This document shows, one piece after another, positions 46,578 through 55,583 of a stretch of 64,000 nt of DNA; position 1 is the stretch's first letter; the number at the start of each line of letters is the position of its first letter. Below the pieces are notes generated by a model, which did not search any database, had not been told where the DNA came from, and saw only the letters and a program-made list of their open reading frames with translations. A program made the position numbers and the translations under genes. Origin of the DNA: Anaerolineaceae bacterium (lineage in GTDB: Bacteria; Chloroflexota; Anaerolineae; Aggregatilineales; Phototrophicaceae); contig JACKCH010000013.1 of the NCBI GenBank assembly GCA_020634115.1, positions 124,001-188,000 of the forward strand. The letters are read 5' to 3'.

Positions 46578-48554
46578 ATGAACTTGGGGCAAAACGGGAT
46601 GGAACTGTTGGCGAACCGTACCTGGCGCGACCTGCGGGCGACAGCTCGAATGCACAATTTCCACTTCGACAACCGCTGGACACACGCCGAAGCATTGGCG
46701 GCGCTGCATCATTTCCTGTTGGGGCAAAACCAGTTGGCGAAGGTTATCCGGCAGCTTGCGGATGACGAACGAGCGGCGTTGATGGCGCTCAAGGCGCATG
46801 ATGGCCGCATTATGCGTTATATCTTCACCCAGCGTTTCGGCCAGATTCGCCGCTACCGCCCCTGGCGTGATGACGCCCCGCCCCATCCCTGGCGCCGCCC
46901 AATTTCGATTGCCGAAAAACTGTGGTTTCTGGGCTTGATCGAAGTGCAGGATCACCAGGCCGTCCTGCTGCCGGAGACCGTCGCCGCGCTGCTGCCGGAT
47001 GTGCCCCACCCGCAAACGGCGGTCTGGGCCGGGGATGCGCCCGACCTCGACCCGGCGGGAATCGTGCGCGATGTGGCCGCTTTGCTGGGGACGCTGCTGC
47101 ACACGCCAATCCGCCCCTGGCATGGCCGCTGGCTGCCGCCCTATGCCCTGAAAGCCATCAACGCTCGCCTGAGCATCCCGGAAAATCTCGATGGTGTCCG
47201 CAGTGAATTCGCCGCCGGGCGCGTCCGCTTCCTGCACTATCTCGCCCTGGTTGCCGGGTTGGTCAGCGTCCAAGACCGCGTCCTGCTGCCCACTGCCGAA
47301 GCCTGGGGCTGGCTGCGCCTTCCTTATAATAAGGCTCATGCCCGCCTGATGGCCGCCATCCGCGCCGATCTCCATACCCGCCAGCCGCTGTGGGAGACCT
47401 TCCGGCTGCCCCCTGTAGGCGAGAGGGTGTGGGACGCCCTGGCCGATCTGCCGCCGGGGGATTACACCGTCGGTTCGGTGGCGGCTGCCATCAACCTGCA
47501 TACGCTCGACCCGTTCGCCGTGACGCACATGCGGGCTGCCTTGCTTGGCCCGCTGCGCTGGCTGGGCGTGGGCGCGGTTGACCTCGGGCAGATGACGCGG
47601 CGGGCGCCGGTTTTTGCTGAAACGGGACATGCGGTACTGCATATTTGCCGCGATTCGCTTGGAATCACGCTTCCAAGTGTGCCATCCCTGCCGCCGCTGG
47701 TCGAACTGCTGTCGTGGGCAGCGGTGGATGACGCCGGGCTGCGGTTGGATACAGCCTGCATCGCCCGTGCAGTTGAATCCGGTATGACGATCCCCCACCT
47801 CATCCGCACCCTGGTCGACCTGACCGGGGCACCGCTCCCGGATTCCGCCCGGCACAAGCTCGAAGACTGGGGACGGGCGGCGCATCAAGTACGAATCCGT
47901 CATGCCGCCGTGCTGGAAGTCGCCCAACCGGAGGACATGACGGCCATCCGCAAGGACTGGCGGTTGCGTCCTTTCCTGGGGGAACAGCTCTCGCCCCGTC
48001 ACATCGTCGTGCGTGACGAGTACAAGCTGCGGCTGCGGCTCATCCGCCGGGGCTACCGTGTCCCGCCGCTGCCTGACCGCCGGGCCGACCCCATTCCGCG
48101 CGTCAACGACAGCGACCCGGCTTATCTGTGGCTGGCACTGCGGGTGTGCCAGGAACTCAGCGGCCTGATTCCCGCCCCGGTCATGTTCCCCGGCGCGGCG
48201 GCGCGCGCCTTAGAAGCCCAGTTGGGTGACCGGTTGGAGACGCTGGGAGGCATGGTGGATGCCTATGTCGGGCGGATTCAGGGGACGCTGCGCTATCCGG
48301 GGGATGTGCCGGAAGAACGCCCGCAGCACGACCCGGTGGGTATCCGCCAGGCGGTGGAGGGTGCGCATGAGGCTGCTTCGGCGGTGCACATCCGCTACTA
48401 TAGCCCGTATGCCGACGAGGAAACCGAGCGCACCATCGAGCCGCAGACCATCTACGAACGCGACGGCGCGACCTATGTCGAAGCCTGGTGCCATCTCGAC
48501 TCCGCTCCCCGCACCTTCCGCCTGGATCGTATATTGGCGGTGGGGAGTGGGTAG
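46578..48554 (+). CDS. WYL-domain protein with helicase-associated N-terminus
   Basis: The 658-residue protein has a long helical region (XPB/Ssl2-type helicase-associated wing domains, e.g. PISIAEKLWFLGLIEVQD, FRLPPVGERVWDALADLP) and a C-terminal WYL domain at about 605-658 (HIRYYSPYADEETERTIEP, then WCHLDSAPRTFRLDRI). WYL domains bind ligands or nucleic acid, and WYL proteins often regulate CRISPR and other defence loci. GAGGGAAAACCG precedes ATG 46578. It reads away from leader 2, divergent from array 2. No ATPase motif is present. A link to CRISPR regulation is inferred from position. Confidence 0.8.
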   Translation: MNLGQNGMELLANRTWRDLRATARMHNFHFDNRWTHAEALAALHHFLLGQNQLAKVIRQLADDERAALMALKAHDGRIMRYIFTQRFGQIRRYRPWRDDAPPHPWRRPISIAEKLWFLGLIEVQDHQAVLLPETVAALLPDVPHPQTAVWAGDAPDLDPAGIVRDVAALLGTLLHTPIRPWHGRWLPPYALKAINARLSIPENLDGVRSEFAAGRVRFLHYLALVAGLVSVQDRVLLPTAEAWGWLRLPYNKAHARLMAAIRADLHTRQPLWETFRLPPVGERVWDALADLPPGDYTVGSVAAAINLHTLDPFAVTHMRAALLGPLRWLGVGAVDLGQMTRRAPVFAETGHAVLHICRDSLGITLPSVPSLPPLVELLSWAAVDDAGLRLDTACIARAVESGMTIPHLIRTLVDLTGAPLPDSARHKLEDWGRAAHQVRIRHAAVLEVAQPEDMTAIRKDWRLRPFLGEQLSPRHIVVRDEYKLRLRLIRRGYRVPPLPDRRADPIPRVNDSDPAYLWLALRVCQELSGLIPAPVMFPGAAARALEAQLGDRLETLGGMVDAYVGRIQGTLRYPGDVPEERPQHDPVGIRQAVEGAHEAASAVHIRYYSPYADEETERTIEPQTIYERDGATYVEAWCHLDSAPRTFRLDRILAVGSG

Positions 48555-48555
48555 A

Positions 48556-49545
48556 TCACACCATCGCCTCAATCCATCGCCGCACCGTTTCATGCCCGGC
48601 TGTCATATAGAACTCGTTCACATCCTTGCCCTGGGGCACCTGGACACAGCGGGCAGCCCGCGAGAGGCTGGCGATTTGTGCTGCTGCACCCTGTCCCGCC
48701 TGGTCGGCATCCATGCGAATCAGGATGCTCGGCGCGGCCAGGAACTTCGGATACCAGCGCAGATGGATGCGCCGGTTGGCAGCACTGCCAATCGCCGCCG
48801 CTGAGATCAGTCCCTCACCCACCTGCCGGGCGATCAGCGCGTCAAACTCCCCCTCGGTGAGCAGAATCGGCAGGCCAGGCCGGATGTCATCACCCAGGTA
48901 CAGCCCTCGGCTGATGCGTCCGCCGCGTACCTGCTGGTAACGCGGCTCGCCAGCGGCGCGACGCACCTTGATGCCCCAGATCACGCCGTCGCCAAACCAG
49001 GGGATAACGATGCCACATGGCACGTTCAGCCCGGCAATCGTCTTCCACTCGCGGTGGCCGCCAGGGATGTAGCCCAGTCCGGCGTCCACGATGGTCTTCT
49101 CAGTCAACCCGCGTTCTGTTTCGAGATAGTCCCAGGCGCGTTTGCCCTCTTTGCCCCACAGGGTATCCATCGTAATCTGAGCTACCTCACGCGCCGCCCG
49201 CTGCCAGGCATCCTCCGGCGGTTCAGAGTCCGACGCTGATTCGGGTTGGTGACGCTGTGGCTGTTTCACCTGCGGTAGATCGCCCGACGTGAGTCGTTCA
49301 CAAGCACCGTGGAAGGAAAGTTGGTGGTAGGCCTGCATCCAGGCGATGGCATCGCCACCGCGCTGGCACTTGCCGAAACAGCGCCAGTGGTCGGCATACA
49401 CCACCAGCGAGTAGCCCTTCGTTTCGTGATGCAGCGGACATTTATAGGTGCTGTAGCTACTACTCCGTGATTTCGGTTTTCCCAGGTCATGCTCGACCAG
49501 GTCACGGCAGTCAATCCGCGCTTTGAGTTCGTGTGTATCCAGCAT
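48556..49545 (-). CDS. DnaG-type primase (CHC2 zinc finger plus Toprim)
   Basis: The 329-residue protein has an N-terminal CHC2-like zinc site (YKCPLHHETKGYSL, then RCFGKCQRGGD) and a Toprim domain with ILLTEGEFDALIARQVGEG (catalytic Glu) and ILIRMDADQAG (D-x-D). The final helicase-binding domain of chromosomal DnaG is missing, typical of plasmid and phage primases. The start is ATG 49545. It converges with the WYL gene (stops 2 bp apart). With the small primase at 9.9 kb, the element has two different primases. Confidence 0.88.
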   Translation of the reverse strand: MLDTHELKARIDCRDLVEHDLGKPKSRSSSYSTYKCPLHHETKGYSLVVYADHWRCFGKCQRGGDAIAWMQAYHQLSFHGACERLTSGDLPQVKQPQRHQPESASDSEPPEDAWQRAAREVAQITMDTLWGKEGKRAWDYLETERGLTEKTIVDAGLGYIPGGHREWKTIAGLNVPCGIVIPWFGDGVIWGIKVRRAAGEPRYQQVRGGRISRGLYLGDDIRPGLPILLTEGEFDALIARQVGEGLISAAAIGSAANRRIHLRWYPKFLAAPSILIRMDADQAGQGAAAQIASLSRAARCVQVPQGKDVNEFYMTAGHETVRRWIEAMV

Positions 49546-49644
49546 GATGTTTTCCCTTTCTTCGAAAACTTTTGGCAGTGGAAATGCCATATGTCAAAAG
49601 TCAAAAGTTCTGACTTCTGGCAAAACCGCTGCCACAAGTTGCAT

Positions 49645-51270
49645 TCAATCCTGCACCAGCCGGTATATCTGGGTGGGGCGTCCGCCGGTCTTACGTTCCA
49701 GCGCCTCGATGACGCCCGATTCGAGCAGGGCGTCCACCGCAGCGTAGGCTTCTTTGCGGTTCTTGATCCCGGTGCCACGATGAATTTCGCGCTTGGTCGG
49801 TGGGTTGTCCTTCTGGGCGCGAGCGATGAAGTCAAGGATTTTCTGCTCGTTCTTCACATCCTGGCTGACGTTCAGCTCCGCCAGCAACCGGTGCGCCGAT
49901 GCCCGATACGACTCGGCCAGCAACTGCGCCCGTCCCCAGTGCGCCAACGAGATGCGCGGCATACCCTTTGCGCCGTCTTCGACCCAATCCATCACCGCCA
50001 GGATGAGGGCGATCTTGAGCGCCAGCACCGGGAAACGTCCGTAATTGCCGCGCAGTCGCTCGTCCAGTCCCCGGCGCGGATCGGTCAGTTCGTGCATCGC
50101 TTCGGAGTAGGCGTTGAAACGCGCCATAACCTCGGCATCAAGCTGCGCTTCGATAGTCGGCAGACTGGCGGGTTCATCAGCACTGTAGAGAGCGGACCAT
50201 TCCGGCGGGGTTGGGAAGGCGTTGTGAATCCGCAGCAGCCGTGCCCGCAGGTTCTCCATTTGTTGATTCAATTCCGGCGATGGTTCGCTGACAACATACG
50301 GCACATCTTTCTCGGTTGGGGTCAGCGCCAGGATACGCGCCATCAACCCACTCTCCCACTCGGCATCACCCAGGTAACGCGCCAGCATGGCCGGGGTGGT
50401 CGCGCCAATCAGCGAGAGCGCCGGGTTGTAAATGATGAGCTTGCCGTCACCCCGCAACTCACGCTCCATGCGATCCGGGGCATCGAACAACTGCATCAGC
50501 GCCTCAGAGTGGCCCTCCATATACTTTTTCGGGATCAGTATCTTGCTGGCCTCATCAATGCTCATACCGCGCTGCCCGGCGAAGCGGATGCCCTGCTCTT
50601 CAAGTTTCTGCTCAATGGGTAACAGCTGGTCGTAGTTGGCCGGTTTCTGCCCGGCGAGCTTCGCCATCAGCATCTCTGGCGTGGTCGTTTCTGGCAGGAG
50701 CAGGTGCTGAAAGGTATTTCGCACCAGTTTGGTGATGGCCTTCAGTCCGGTACTCTTGTGGTAGTAGGTGGTTGGTGCCACCCACAGGAAGTACAGGTTG
50801 GGGTGGATGTCGTCGAAGCTCAGGCGCAGGACACAGCGGCGGGCAATCGCCAGACCAGCTGCCCACAGCGGCGCCGATTCGAGGAAGATGTGCGGCGTCA
50901 TCGGCGATTTCCGTGCCAGCCAGTGGGCGCAGTCCCGGTGGAAGCGTCCGACTTGATTGGCCGCCTGAACCAGGGCAGCGTCCAACTGCGCCTTGTCAGG
51001 CAGCGGCGGCACGAACAGTTCGTCCACCGGCTTCTCCGGTACGGGTGGGGCGCTTTTCGGGTCAATGTACATGATCTGCTGCAGGACCTGATGGTCGCCA
51101 GTAGCGATGTCCTGCAGGGTCTGCCAGCCAGCAGGGTTGTGCTGCGGGTCGAGGGCGGTGAGCAGCAGGCGGGCGATGGGGGAGAGTTCCAGGTCGTCCG
51201 GTACGTCCAGTTTGGACAGGACGCGGCGGAAAGCATAGGCGTCATTCGGTGAGAGTTGTAGGGCGGTCAT
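49645..51270 (-). CDS. DUF3987-type primase/helicase-associated protein
   Basis: The 541-residue protein has the DUF3987 layout: FLWVAPTTYYHKSTGLKAIT (a degenerate P-loop region), MSIDEASKIL, NPALSLIGATTPAMLARYLG, and a C-terminal winged-helix (NPPTKREIHRGTGIKNRKEA, then GVIEALERKTGGRP). DUF3987 proteins usually lie beside primases on phages and plasmids and are thought to be replicative-helicase-like. The P-loop here has HKSTG instead of GKT, so ATPase activity is doubtful. It starts at ATG 51270, about 100 bp upstream of the primase. Confidence 0.8.
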   Translation of the reverse strand: MTALQLSPNDAYAFRRVLSKLDVPDDLELSPIARLLLTALDPQHNPAGWQTLQDIATGDHQVLQQIMYIDPKSAPPVPEKPVDELFVPPLPDKAQLDAALVQAANQVGRFHRDCAHWLARKSPMTPHIFLESAPLWAAGLAIARRCVLRLSFDDIHPNLYFLWVAPTTYYHKSTGLKAITKLVRNTFQHLLLPETTTPEMLMAKLAGQKPANYDQLLPIEQKLEEQGIRFAGQRGMSIDEASKILIPKKYMEGHSEALMQLFDAPDRMERELRGDGKLIIYNPALSLIGATTPAMLARYLGDAEWESGLMARILALTPTEKDVPYVVSEPSPELNQQMENLRARLLRIHNAFPTPPEWSALYSADEPASLPTIEAQLDAEVMARFNAYSEAMHELTDPRRGLDERLRGNYGRFPVLALKIALILAVMDWVEDGAKGMPRISLAHWGRAQLLAESYRASAHRLLAELNVSQDVKNEQKILDFIARAQKDNPPTKREIHRGTGIKNRKEAYAAVDALLESGVIEALERKTGGRPTQIYRLVQD

Positions 51271-51287
51271 CTCGGTCTCCAGGCAAA

Positions 51288-51392
51288 GTGATACAAAGGT
51301 CGTGTGAAAACATGACAAAAAGGGATACAAATTCAGTTGCAGGAAGACCGGAGATGTGATACAGTTTGAGTGTCGAGGTCAAACTATATCAC
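51288..51392. repeat. GTGATACA repeats and inverted repeat upstream of DUF3987 gene
   Basis: Three direct copies (GTGATACAAAGG at 51288, GGGATACAAATT at 51322, GTGATACAGTTT at 51356) and one inverted copy (TCAAACTATATCAC, 51379-51392) lie between parB and the DUF3987 gene. The last two form a 14-bp inverted repeat with one mismatch around a 9-bp spacer. They could be an operator, a ParB-type centromere or replication iterons. Confidence 0.55.
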
Positions 51393-51471
51393 TTCCGCCA
51401 GCCCACCTGTGTTCATCAAGTGGGTTTTTTCTTTCCGGGTGGGGAACGACTTGTATTCATCTCTGTCTCCG

Positions 51472-51497
51472 AAAAGGTTCGCGCACGCGAACCTTTT
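51472..51497 (-). terminator. Hairpin at parB stop
   Basis: A perfect 12-bp inverted repeat (AAAAGGTTCGCG / CGCGAACCTTTT, 2-nt loop) begins within the parB stop codon. On the minus strand it ends in CCTTTT, so it can act as a terminator in either direction. Confidence 0.7.
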
Positions 51498-52696
51498 TAA
51501 TCGGCGCTCAAATAGCGCTGTGCCTCAGAAAGTAGTTTTTGGAGCGCCTGCAAACGGGCATAAGCGATGCTGGCATCCCCTTCCTGCTGGATCAGGGCAC
51601 GCGCAATATCCTGCGCCGACAAAGCATTGATGGTTTTTGTGACCTTTGCCATCTTCAGCGCAGCAGCAGGCAGAGGATCACCTTTAGCGTCATCATCGGT
51701 TTCCAGATCACTACCTTCACATAGCTCTTTGACCTGCTTACTGGTCAGATTGAAATCAATGATCTGGCGCACGATTTCTGCATGGTACTCTTCAGGAAGC
51801 GGGACGACATACCGTAACTTGAATTCTTCAATATTGTGACGGTCAGCCAGTTCTGAGGCCTCATCCGATAACCGCAGCAACGCCTTAATAGCACTGAAAT
51901 GTCCTTTCTTGATTCCACCCATCGCACTAAGCACGGCCTCGGTGTACTCCCGTTTGCCACGCAGATCGAGATTGAGTGCCTGCCGGTAAAAGTCGTTAGA
52001 GACAGCGGTATCGGGGATTTGATAACCATGTACGGTTAAAAGCAGCAGCGCAGCCTGCCGCGCCAGCGCAATTGCCGACAACCCGCTGCGCGCGGTGTTC
52101 TCCTTCGCCTGCCGGAACACCGATGACCGCTCCGCCGGGATGATGAGGCATGGGATCATCCCATCTCTGGTGTACCCTGGCACGAAGTCCCGCAGCAACC
52201 ATGTCGCCCAGTAGCGCCGTTCACCCGTCTCGATGCGGAACTGCTGCGTCACCCCTTGCGAGACATCCACGACCGTCAGTGGGTTCACCTGTCCATCATC
52301 GCGGATCGTGATGGCGAGGTTGACTAGATCATGGAGCAGCTGTTCTTCGGGTGACAGGTGAACGATCTGTTCCTCGTCGCTCTCGTCGTCCGGGTTGGGC
52401 AAAAGTTCGAGGACATTGTTGAACGGGCGTCCTCGCTGGCGAGCCGCCACCTGCACCAATTGGACGAGTTCCTTCAACGCCTGGGTCGGCGTCAATCGGT
52501 TGCCGTGGAAGGCGAAGTGAAGGTGCTCCGGCAGCACGCGGCGCGGCTGCACCGGGTCGGGCCGCACCATCTCCAGCAGCAGCCGTTCTACCCGCAGTGT
52601 GTTGTCCTCGAACTGTTGCGGATTGCCCAGCAGCAGTTCCTCGGTCACGCTGCCCAGCAGTTCGTCAATCCGGTGTGTTTGGTTCTTCGGAGGCAT
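51497..52696 (-). CDS. parB: ParB-like partition protein
   Basis: The 399-residue protein has the ParB/RepB/Spo0J nuclease-like N-domain: INPLTVVDV-type strand (GQVNPLTVVDVSQG), QFRIETGERRYWATWLL (the GERR box, CTP-binding in ParB), and PCLIIPAERSSVFRQAKENT. An HTH-like region follows (LSAIALARQAALLLL). A long N-terminal extension and a poorly charged linker distinguish it from chromosomal ParB. It is coupled to parA (stop and start overlap at 52696) and forms the partition module of the element. Confidence 0.88.
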   Translation of the reverse strand: MPPKNQTHRIDELLGSVTEELLLGNPQQFEDNTLRVERLLLEMVRPDPVQPRRVLPEHLHFAFHGNRLTPTQALKELVQLVQVAARQRGRPFNNVLELLPNPDDESDEEQIVHLSPEEQLLHDLVNLAITIRDDGQVNPLTVVDVSQGVTQQFRIETGERRYWATWLLRDFVPGYTRDGMIPCLIIPAERSSVFRQAKENTARSGLSAIALARQAALLLLTVHGYQIPDTAVSNDFYRQALNLDLRGKREYTEAVLSAMGGIKKGHFSAIKALLRLSDEASELADRHNIEEFKLRYVVPLPEEYHAEIVRQIIDFNLTSKQVKELCEGSDLETDDDAKGDPLPAAALKMAKVTKTINALSAQDIARALIQQEGDASIAYARLQALQKLLSEAQRYLSAD

Positions 52697-53520
52697 TATG
52701 CACCTCCCTGAGCGATGCGCTGCACCAGCCTGCCGACGAACTGGGCATAGGCTTTGCTGGCGGGGGCTTTCGGGTCGTAGCTGAAGATGCTCAGGTGGTT
52801 CTGGTGGGCATATGAGACGGCTTCATTTGAGGGAATCACACCGACCAGCAGCTTGCCTAACACGGTATGCCCTTTGAGTTCGTTAAGAAGATGATTGTGA
52901 CCCCGGATGCGGCTGTTCATCTTGGTGACCAGGATGCCGCTCACGCGTAGGTTCTGGATGCGCCAGCCCTCGCGGATGTCGTTGATCTTCCCGATCACGC
53001 TCATCAGACCGACGGTTTCCAGGTAGCGTGGCTCGACCGGGACAATGGCATCGGTCGCGGCGATCAATCCCATCTCGGTCATGAGCGAGAAAGACGGGCG
53101 GGTGTCAATGACGATGGCAGCATACCGGTTAGCGATACGGCTGAGGGGGTCGGCCAGGCGGTACGGCGCACCGGCAATCCCCATCAGCTCCCGTTCCGCG
53201 CCTTCGAGCATGGGAGAGGCGGGCAGCACGTGCAGGTTCTCATCCCAGGTGGACTGGACGATACAGTTGAGCAGGGTCTGGGCGGCGTTCTGGCGATCAG
53301 CCATGAGGACACTGTACAGGCTGTCATCGGCGCCGAAGTCCTTCGTCCCAGTGGTCACAAGGGTAGCGTGGGACTGGCTGTCGGTGTCAATCAGCAGGAC
53401 GCGGGCGTTGGGTGCACCGGCGCGGCGCAGCATGGAAGCGATGCCGAAAGCAGTATTGGTGGCGGATGTCGACTTGCCGACACCCCCTTTATGGTTGGTG
53501 AACACGAAAATCCGAGTCAT
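52696..53520 (-). CDS. parA: ParA partition ATPase
   Basis: The 274-residue protein has the deviant Walker A motif NHKGGVGKSTSATN (residues 8-21), LLIDTDSQSHAT (Walker A') and AAIVIDTRPSFSLMT (Walker B), all typical of ParA/Soj. With ParB it segregates low-copy replicons. ATG 53520 was chosen because the Walker A motif lies at the usual distance. It is the rightmost gene of the plasmid-type region; chromosomal genes begin 350 bp further. Confidence 0.93.
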   Translation of the reverse strand: MTRIFVFTNHKGGVGKSTSATNTAFGIASMLRRAGAPNARVLLIDTDSQSHATLVTTGTKDFGADDSLYSVLMADRQNAAQTLLNCIVQSTWDENLHVLPASPMLEGAERELMGIAGAPYRLADPLSRIANRYAAIVIDTRPSFSLMTEMGLIAATDAIVPVEPRYLETVGLMSVIGKINDIREGWRIQNLRVSGILVTKMNSRIRGHNHLLNELKGHTVLGKLLVGVIPSNEAVSYAHQNHLSIFSYDPKAPASKAYAQFVGRLVQRIAQGGA

Positions 53521-53806
53521 GATGGGGAAATCCTCCGCAAACTGAAAACGTTGAACGAAACCGCCCTGAAACCAACGCACTGCAAACCCGTGTTATTCTG
53601 TGAGATGGGAGTGCCGTTGGCCTCCGCGACGGTGCTTCAAGGTGGGTCGAGGGAGCAACTCCTCTCTCGGCTCACCGAAAAAGCCGAATTAATGTTTATT
53701 CGAGAGGCGCAGGAGATTTGCACTCTGAGGAAAGATCAGTTGCTGGAGGAATAATGCGGTTTTATGGGAAGGGTAGGGTTCGGATTGGGTCTTATCTGGG
53801 TCACTT

Positions 53807-53836
53807 AAAACAGGTGGCGGTCACGTCACCTGTTTT
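53807..53836 (-). terminator. Terminator after sulP
   Basis: A 10-bp perfect stem (AAAACAGGTG / CACCTGTTTT, 10-nt loop) lies 38 bp past the sulP stop. It can work in both directions and separates the chromosomal block from the ParA end of the element. Confidence 0.7.
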
Positions 53837-53873
53837 GATTCCTGGGAAGTATCCGCCGAAACCGTTATCCGGG

Positions 53874-55583
53874 CTATTCCGGCTCATCCGTCTCCGTCGG
53901 GGGCGGCAGGAAACGCTGCATGGCAGCATGATAGGCGGTTTCGGTCGCGCCGAAGTAGGTGTTGTCAGAATGATAGAGGTTATCCGCACCAAATTTCGCC
54001 ACCATATTTGTTTGTTGCAGCGTCTGCCAGACTGCCTCAGACAGGCCCGCTAGCAGCAAATCACCGCCCTCCTGGCGCAGCCGTTCCTGGTATTGCAGCA
54101 GGAACCGCAGCGCGGTACTGGCGAGATCATGGCTTTCGCGCAGCCGGATAATCACGATGGTGGGTTGCTGCGGGCGGGGCGGGGGCAGTAAGGACTCGAG
54201 GTGCTTTACTGCCGCAAAATACAAGCTGCCGCGCACGTTGATGATAATGGCCTCGTTGGTGGGAAGCTGCGGCGGGAGGGGGGCGGCGCGAAACCGCCCG
54301 CCCTCCACCAGGATGAGCTGTTCCACAATCAACGAATGGGATGAGGTGTGCAGATACAGCGCCAGTGAAAGCCCCACTCCAATATAAATACTGTATTCCA
54401 ATGGCAGCAGGAGCGTGGCGGCAAAGGTGGCGATCATAGCCGCCCGGGCTGTCCAAGTGACATTCCAGACAATCTTGATCCGCTCCGGACGAATCAGGCT
54501 AATTGCCGCCACAATCAGATGACCGGCCAACGCCGCCAGCGTGATGGACTCCACCACCGGCCCCAGCACCAACAGAATCAGGCCGATACTCAGCCCGGCG
54601 ATCAGATTTGCCAGCCGCGTGCGGGCACCAGCATTGATGTTCACCGCAGTGCGCGACAGTGACCCGCCCACCGGCAAGGCCTGAAACAGGCTTCCCGCCA
54701 GATTCGCCAGACCCTGCGCCACGAAATCGCGGTTGGTGTTGGAAACCGACCCGTCCGGCTCCCGTACTGCCTGGGTCAGCGCTGCACTCTGCACCAGTGC
54801 CAGCATCGCCAGCGCCAGCGCATCGGACAGCAGTTCGGGAGCGAACTGTATCGGAGGCAGGATGGGCGCAGGCCACCCCTGCGGCACATGCGCGACGATG
54901 GCGACATCTGACCAGCCTGCAACCAGGATAAACACCGTTGTGACGAAGATAGCGACCAGGGTGGCGATATTCCGCAACCGGGTGTGATGCAGTCGATCAA
55001 TGATGATGATGGCGGCGACCCCAATCACGAGCGTGTGCGGTTGGCTCTGCGGCAGATGCACCAGCCAGTCGAAGAAGCGTGGCAGACTGGAGGAAAGCTG
55101 TTCCGGCCACCCGGCGATAGTCTGCGGGTCGTAACCCGATACGTGAGCAAGCTGCCCCAGGATAATCAGCAAACCCGCCCCAGCGATGAACCCGGTCATG
55201 ACGGCATTCGAGACAAATCGCGTCAGATCACCCAGACGCAGCAGACCAAAGGCGACCTGGAACACACCCACCAGCAGCGAGAGTACCGCCATCTTCTCGA
55301 TGCTGACACTGCTGGTATTGCCCAGGGTGCTGAAGACAACCAGGGCGAGCGCATTCGTCGGCCCAATCGTCATCAGAGTGGAACTGCTGGTGAGCGTGCC
55401 GACAATGGTCGAAACAAAGGCGGCATACAGACCATAGACCGGACTGACCCCGGCGATCAGCGCGAACCCCATCGCCTGCGGTGCGCCAGCTACCGCTCCC
55501 GTCAACCCGGCCAGCAGGTCGGCTCGCAGGTTGGCTTTGTCGAATGAGTAGGAGATTTTGTTCATCTTACGAATGGCGACCAT
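53874..55583 (-). CDS. SulP-family anion transporter with STAS domain
   Basis: The 569-residue inner-membrane protein has the SulP transport domain (about 12 membrane segments; LLAGLTGAVAGAPQAMGFAL near the start, ALPVGGSLSRTAVNINAG in the middle) and a C-terminal STAS domain (AIIINVRGSLYFAAVKHLES). The family moves sulfate, bicarbonate or other anions. ATG 55583 has AGAGGTG upstream and overlaps the end of the sulfatase-maturase gene, so the two are co-expressed, which favours sulfate. Confidence 0.92.
   Translation of the reverse strand: MVAIRKMNKISYSFDKANLRADLLAGLTGAVAGAPQAMGFALIAGVSPVYGLYAAFVSTIVGTLTSSSTLMTIGPTNALALVVFSTLGNTSSVSIEKMAVLSLLVGVFQVAFGLLRLGDLTRFVSNAVMTGFIAGAGLLIILGQLAHVSGYDPQTIAGWPEQLSSSLPRFFDWLVHLPQSQPHTLVIGVAAIIIIDRLHHTRLRNIATLVAIFVTTVFILVAGWSDVAIVAHVPQGWPAPILPPIQFAPELLSDALALAMLALVQSAALTQAVREPDGSVSNTNRDFVAQGLANLAGSLFQALPVGGSLSRTAVNINAGARTRLANLIAGLSIGLILLVLGPVVESITLAALAGHLIVAAISLIRPERIKIVWNVTWTARAAMIATFAATLLLPLEYSIYIGVGLSLALYLHTSSHSLIVEQLILVEGGRFRAAPLPPQLPTNEAIIINVRGSLYFAAVKHLESLLPPPRPQQPTIVIIRLRESHDLASTALRFLLQYQERLRQEGGDLLLAGLSEAVWQTLQQTNMVAKFGADNLYHSDNTYFGATETAYHAAMQRFLPPPTETDEPE

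Noticed and set aside
46560..48002. 480-codon minus-strand frame opposite the WYL gene
   Set aside because: Antisense shadow in GC-rich sequence; the plus-strand product has WYL motifs and a ribosome binding site.
53605..53754. 49-codon plus-strand frame between parA and sulP
   Set aside because: No clear ribosome binding site or recognisable product; too short to support.
53521..53873. tRNA or attachment site at the right border of the plasmid-type block
   Set aside because: I looked for a tRNA-like cloverleaf or direct repeat matching the left side and found none.
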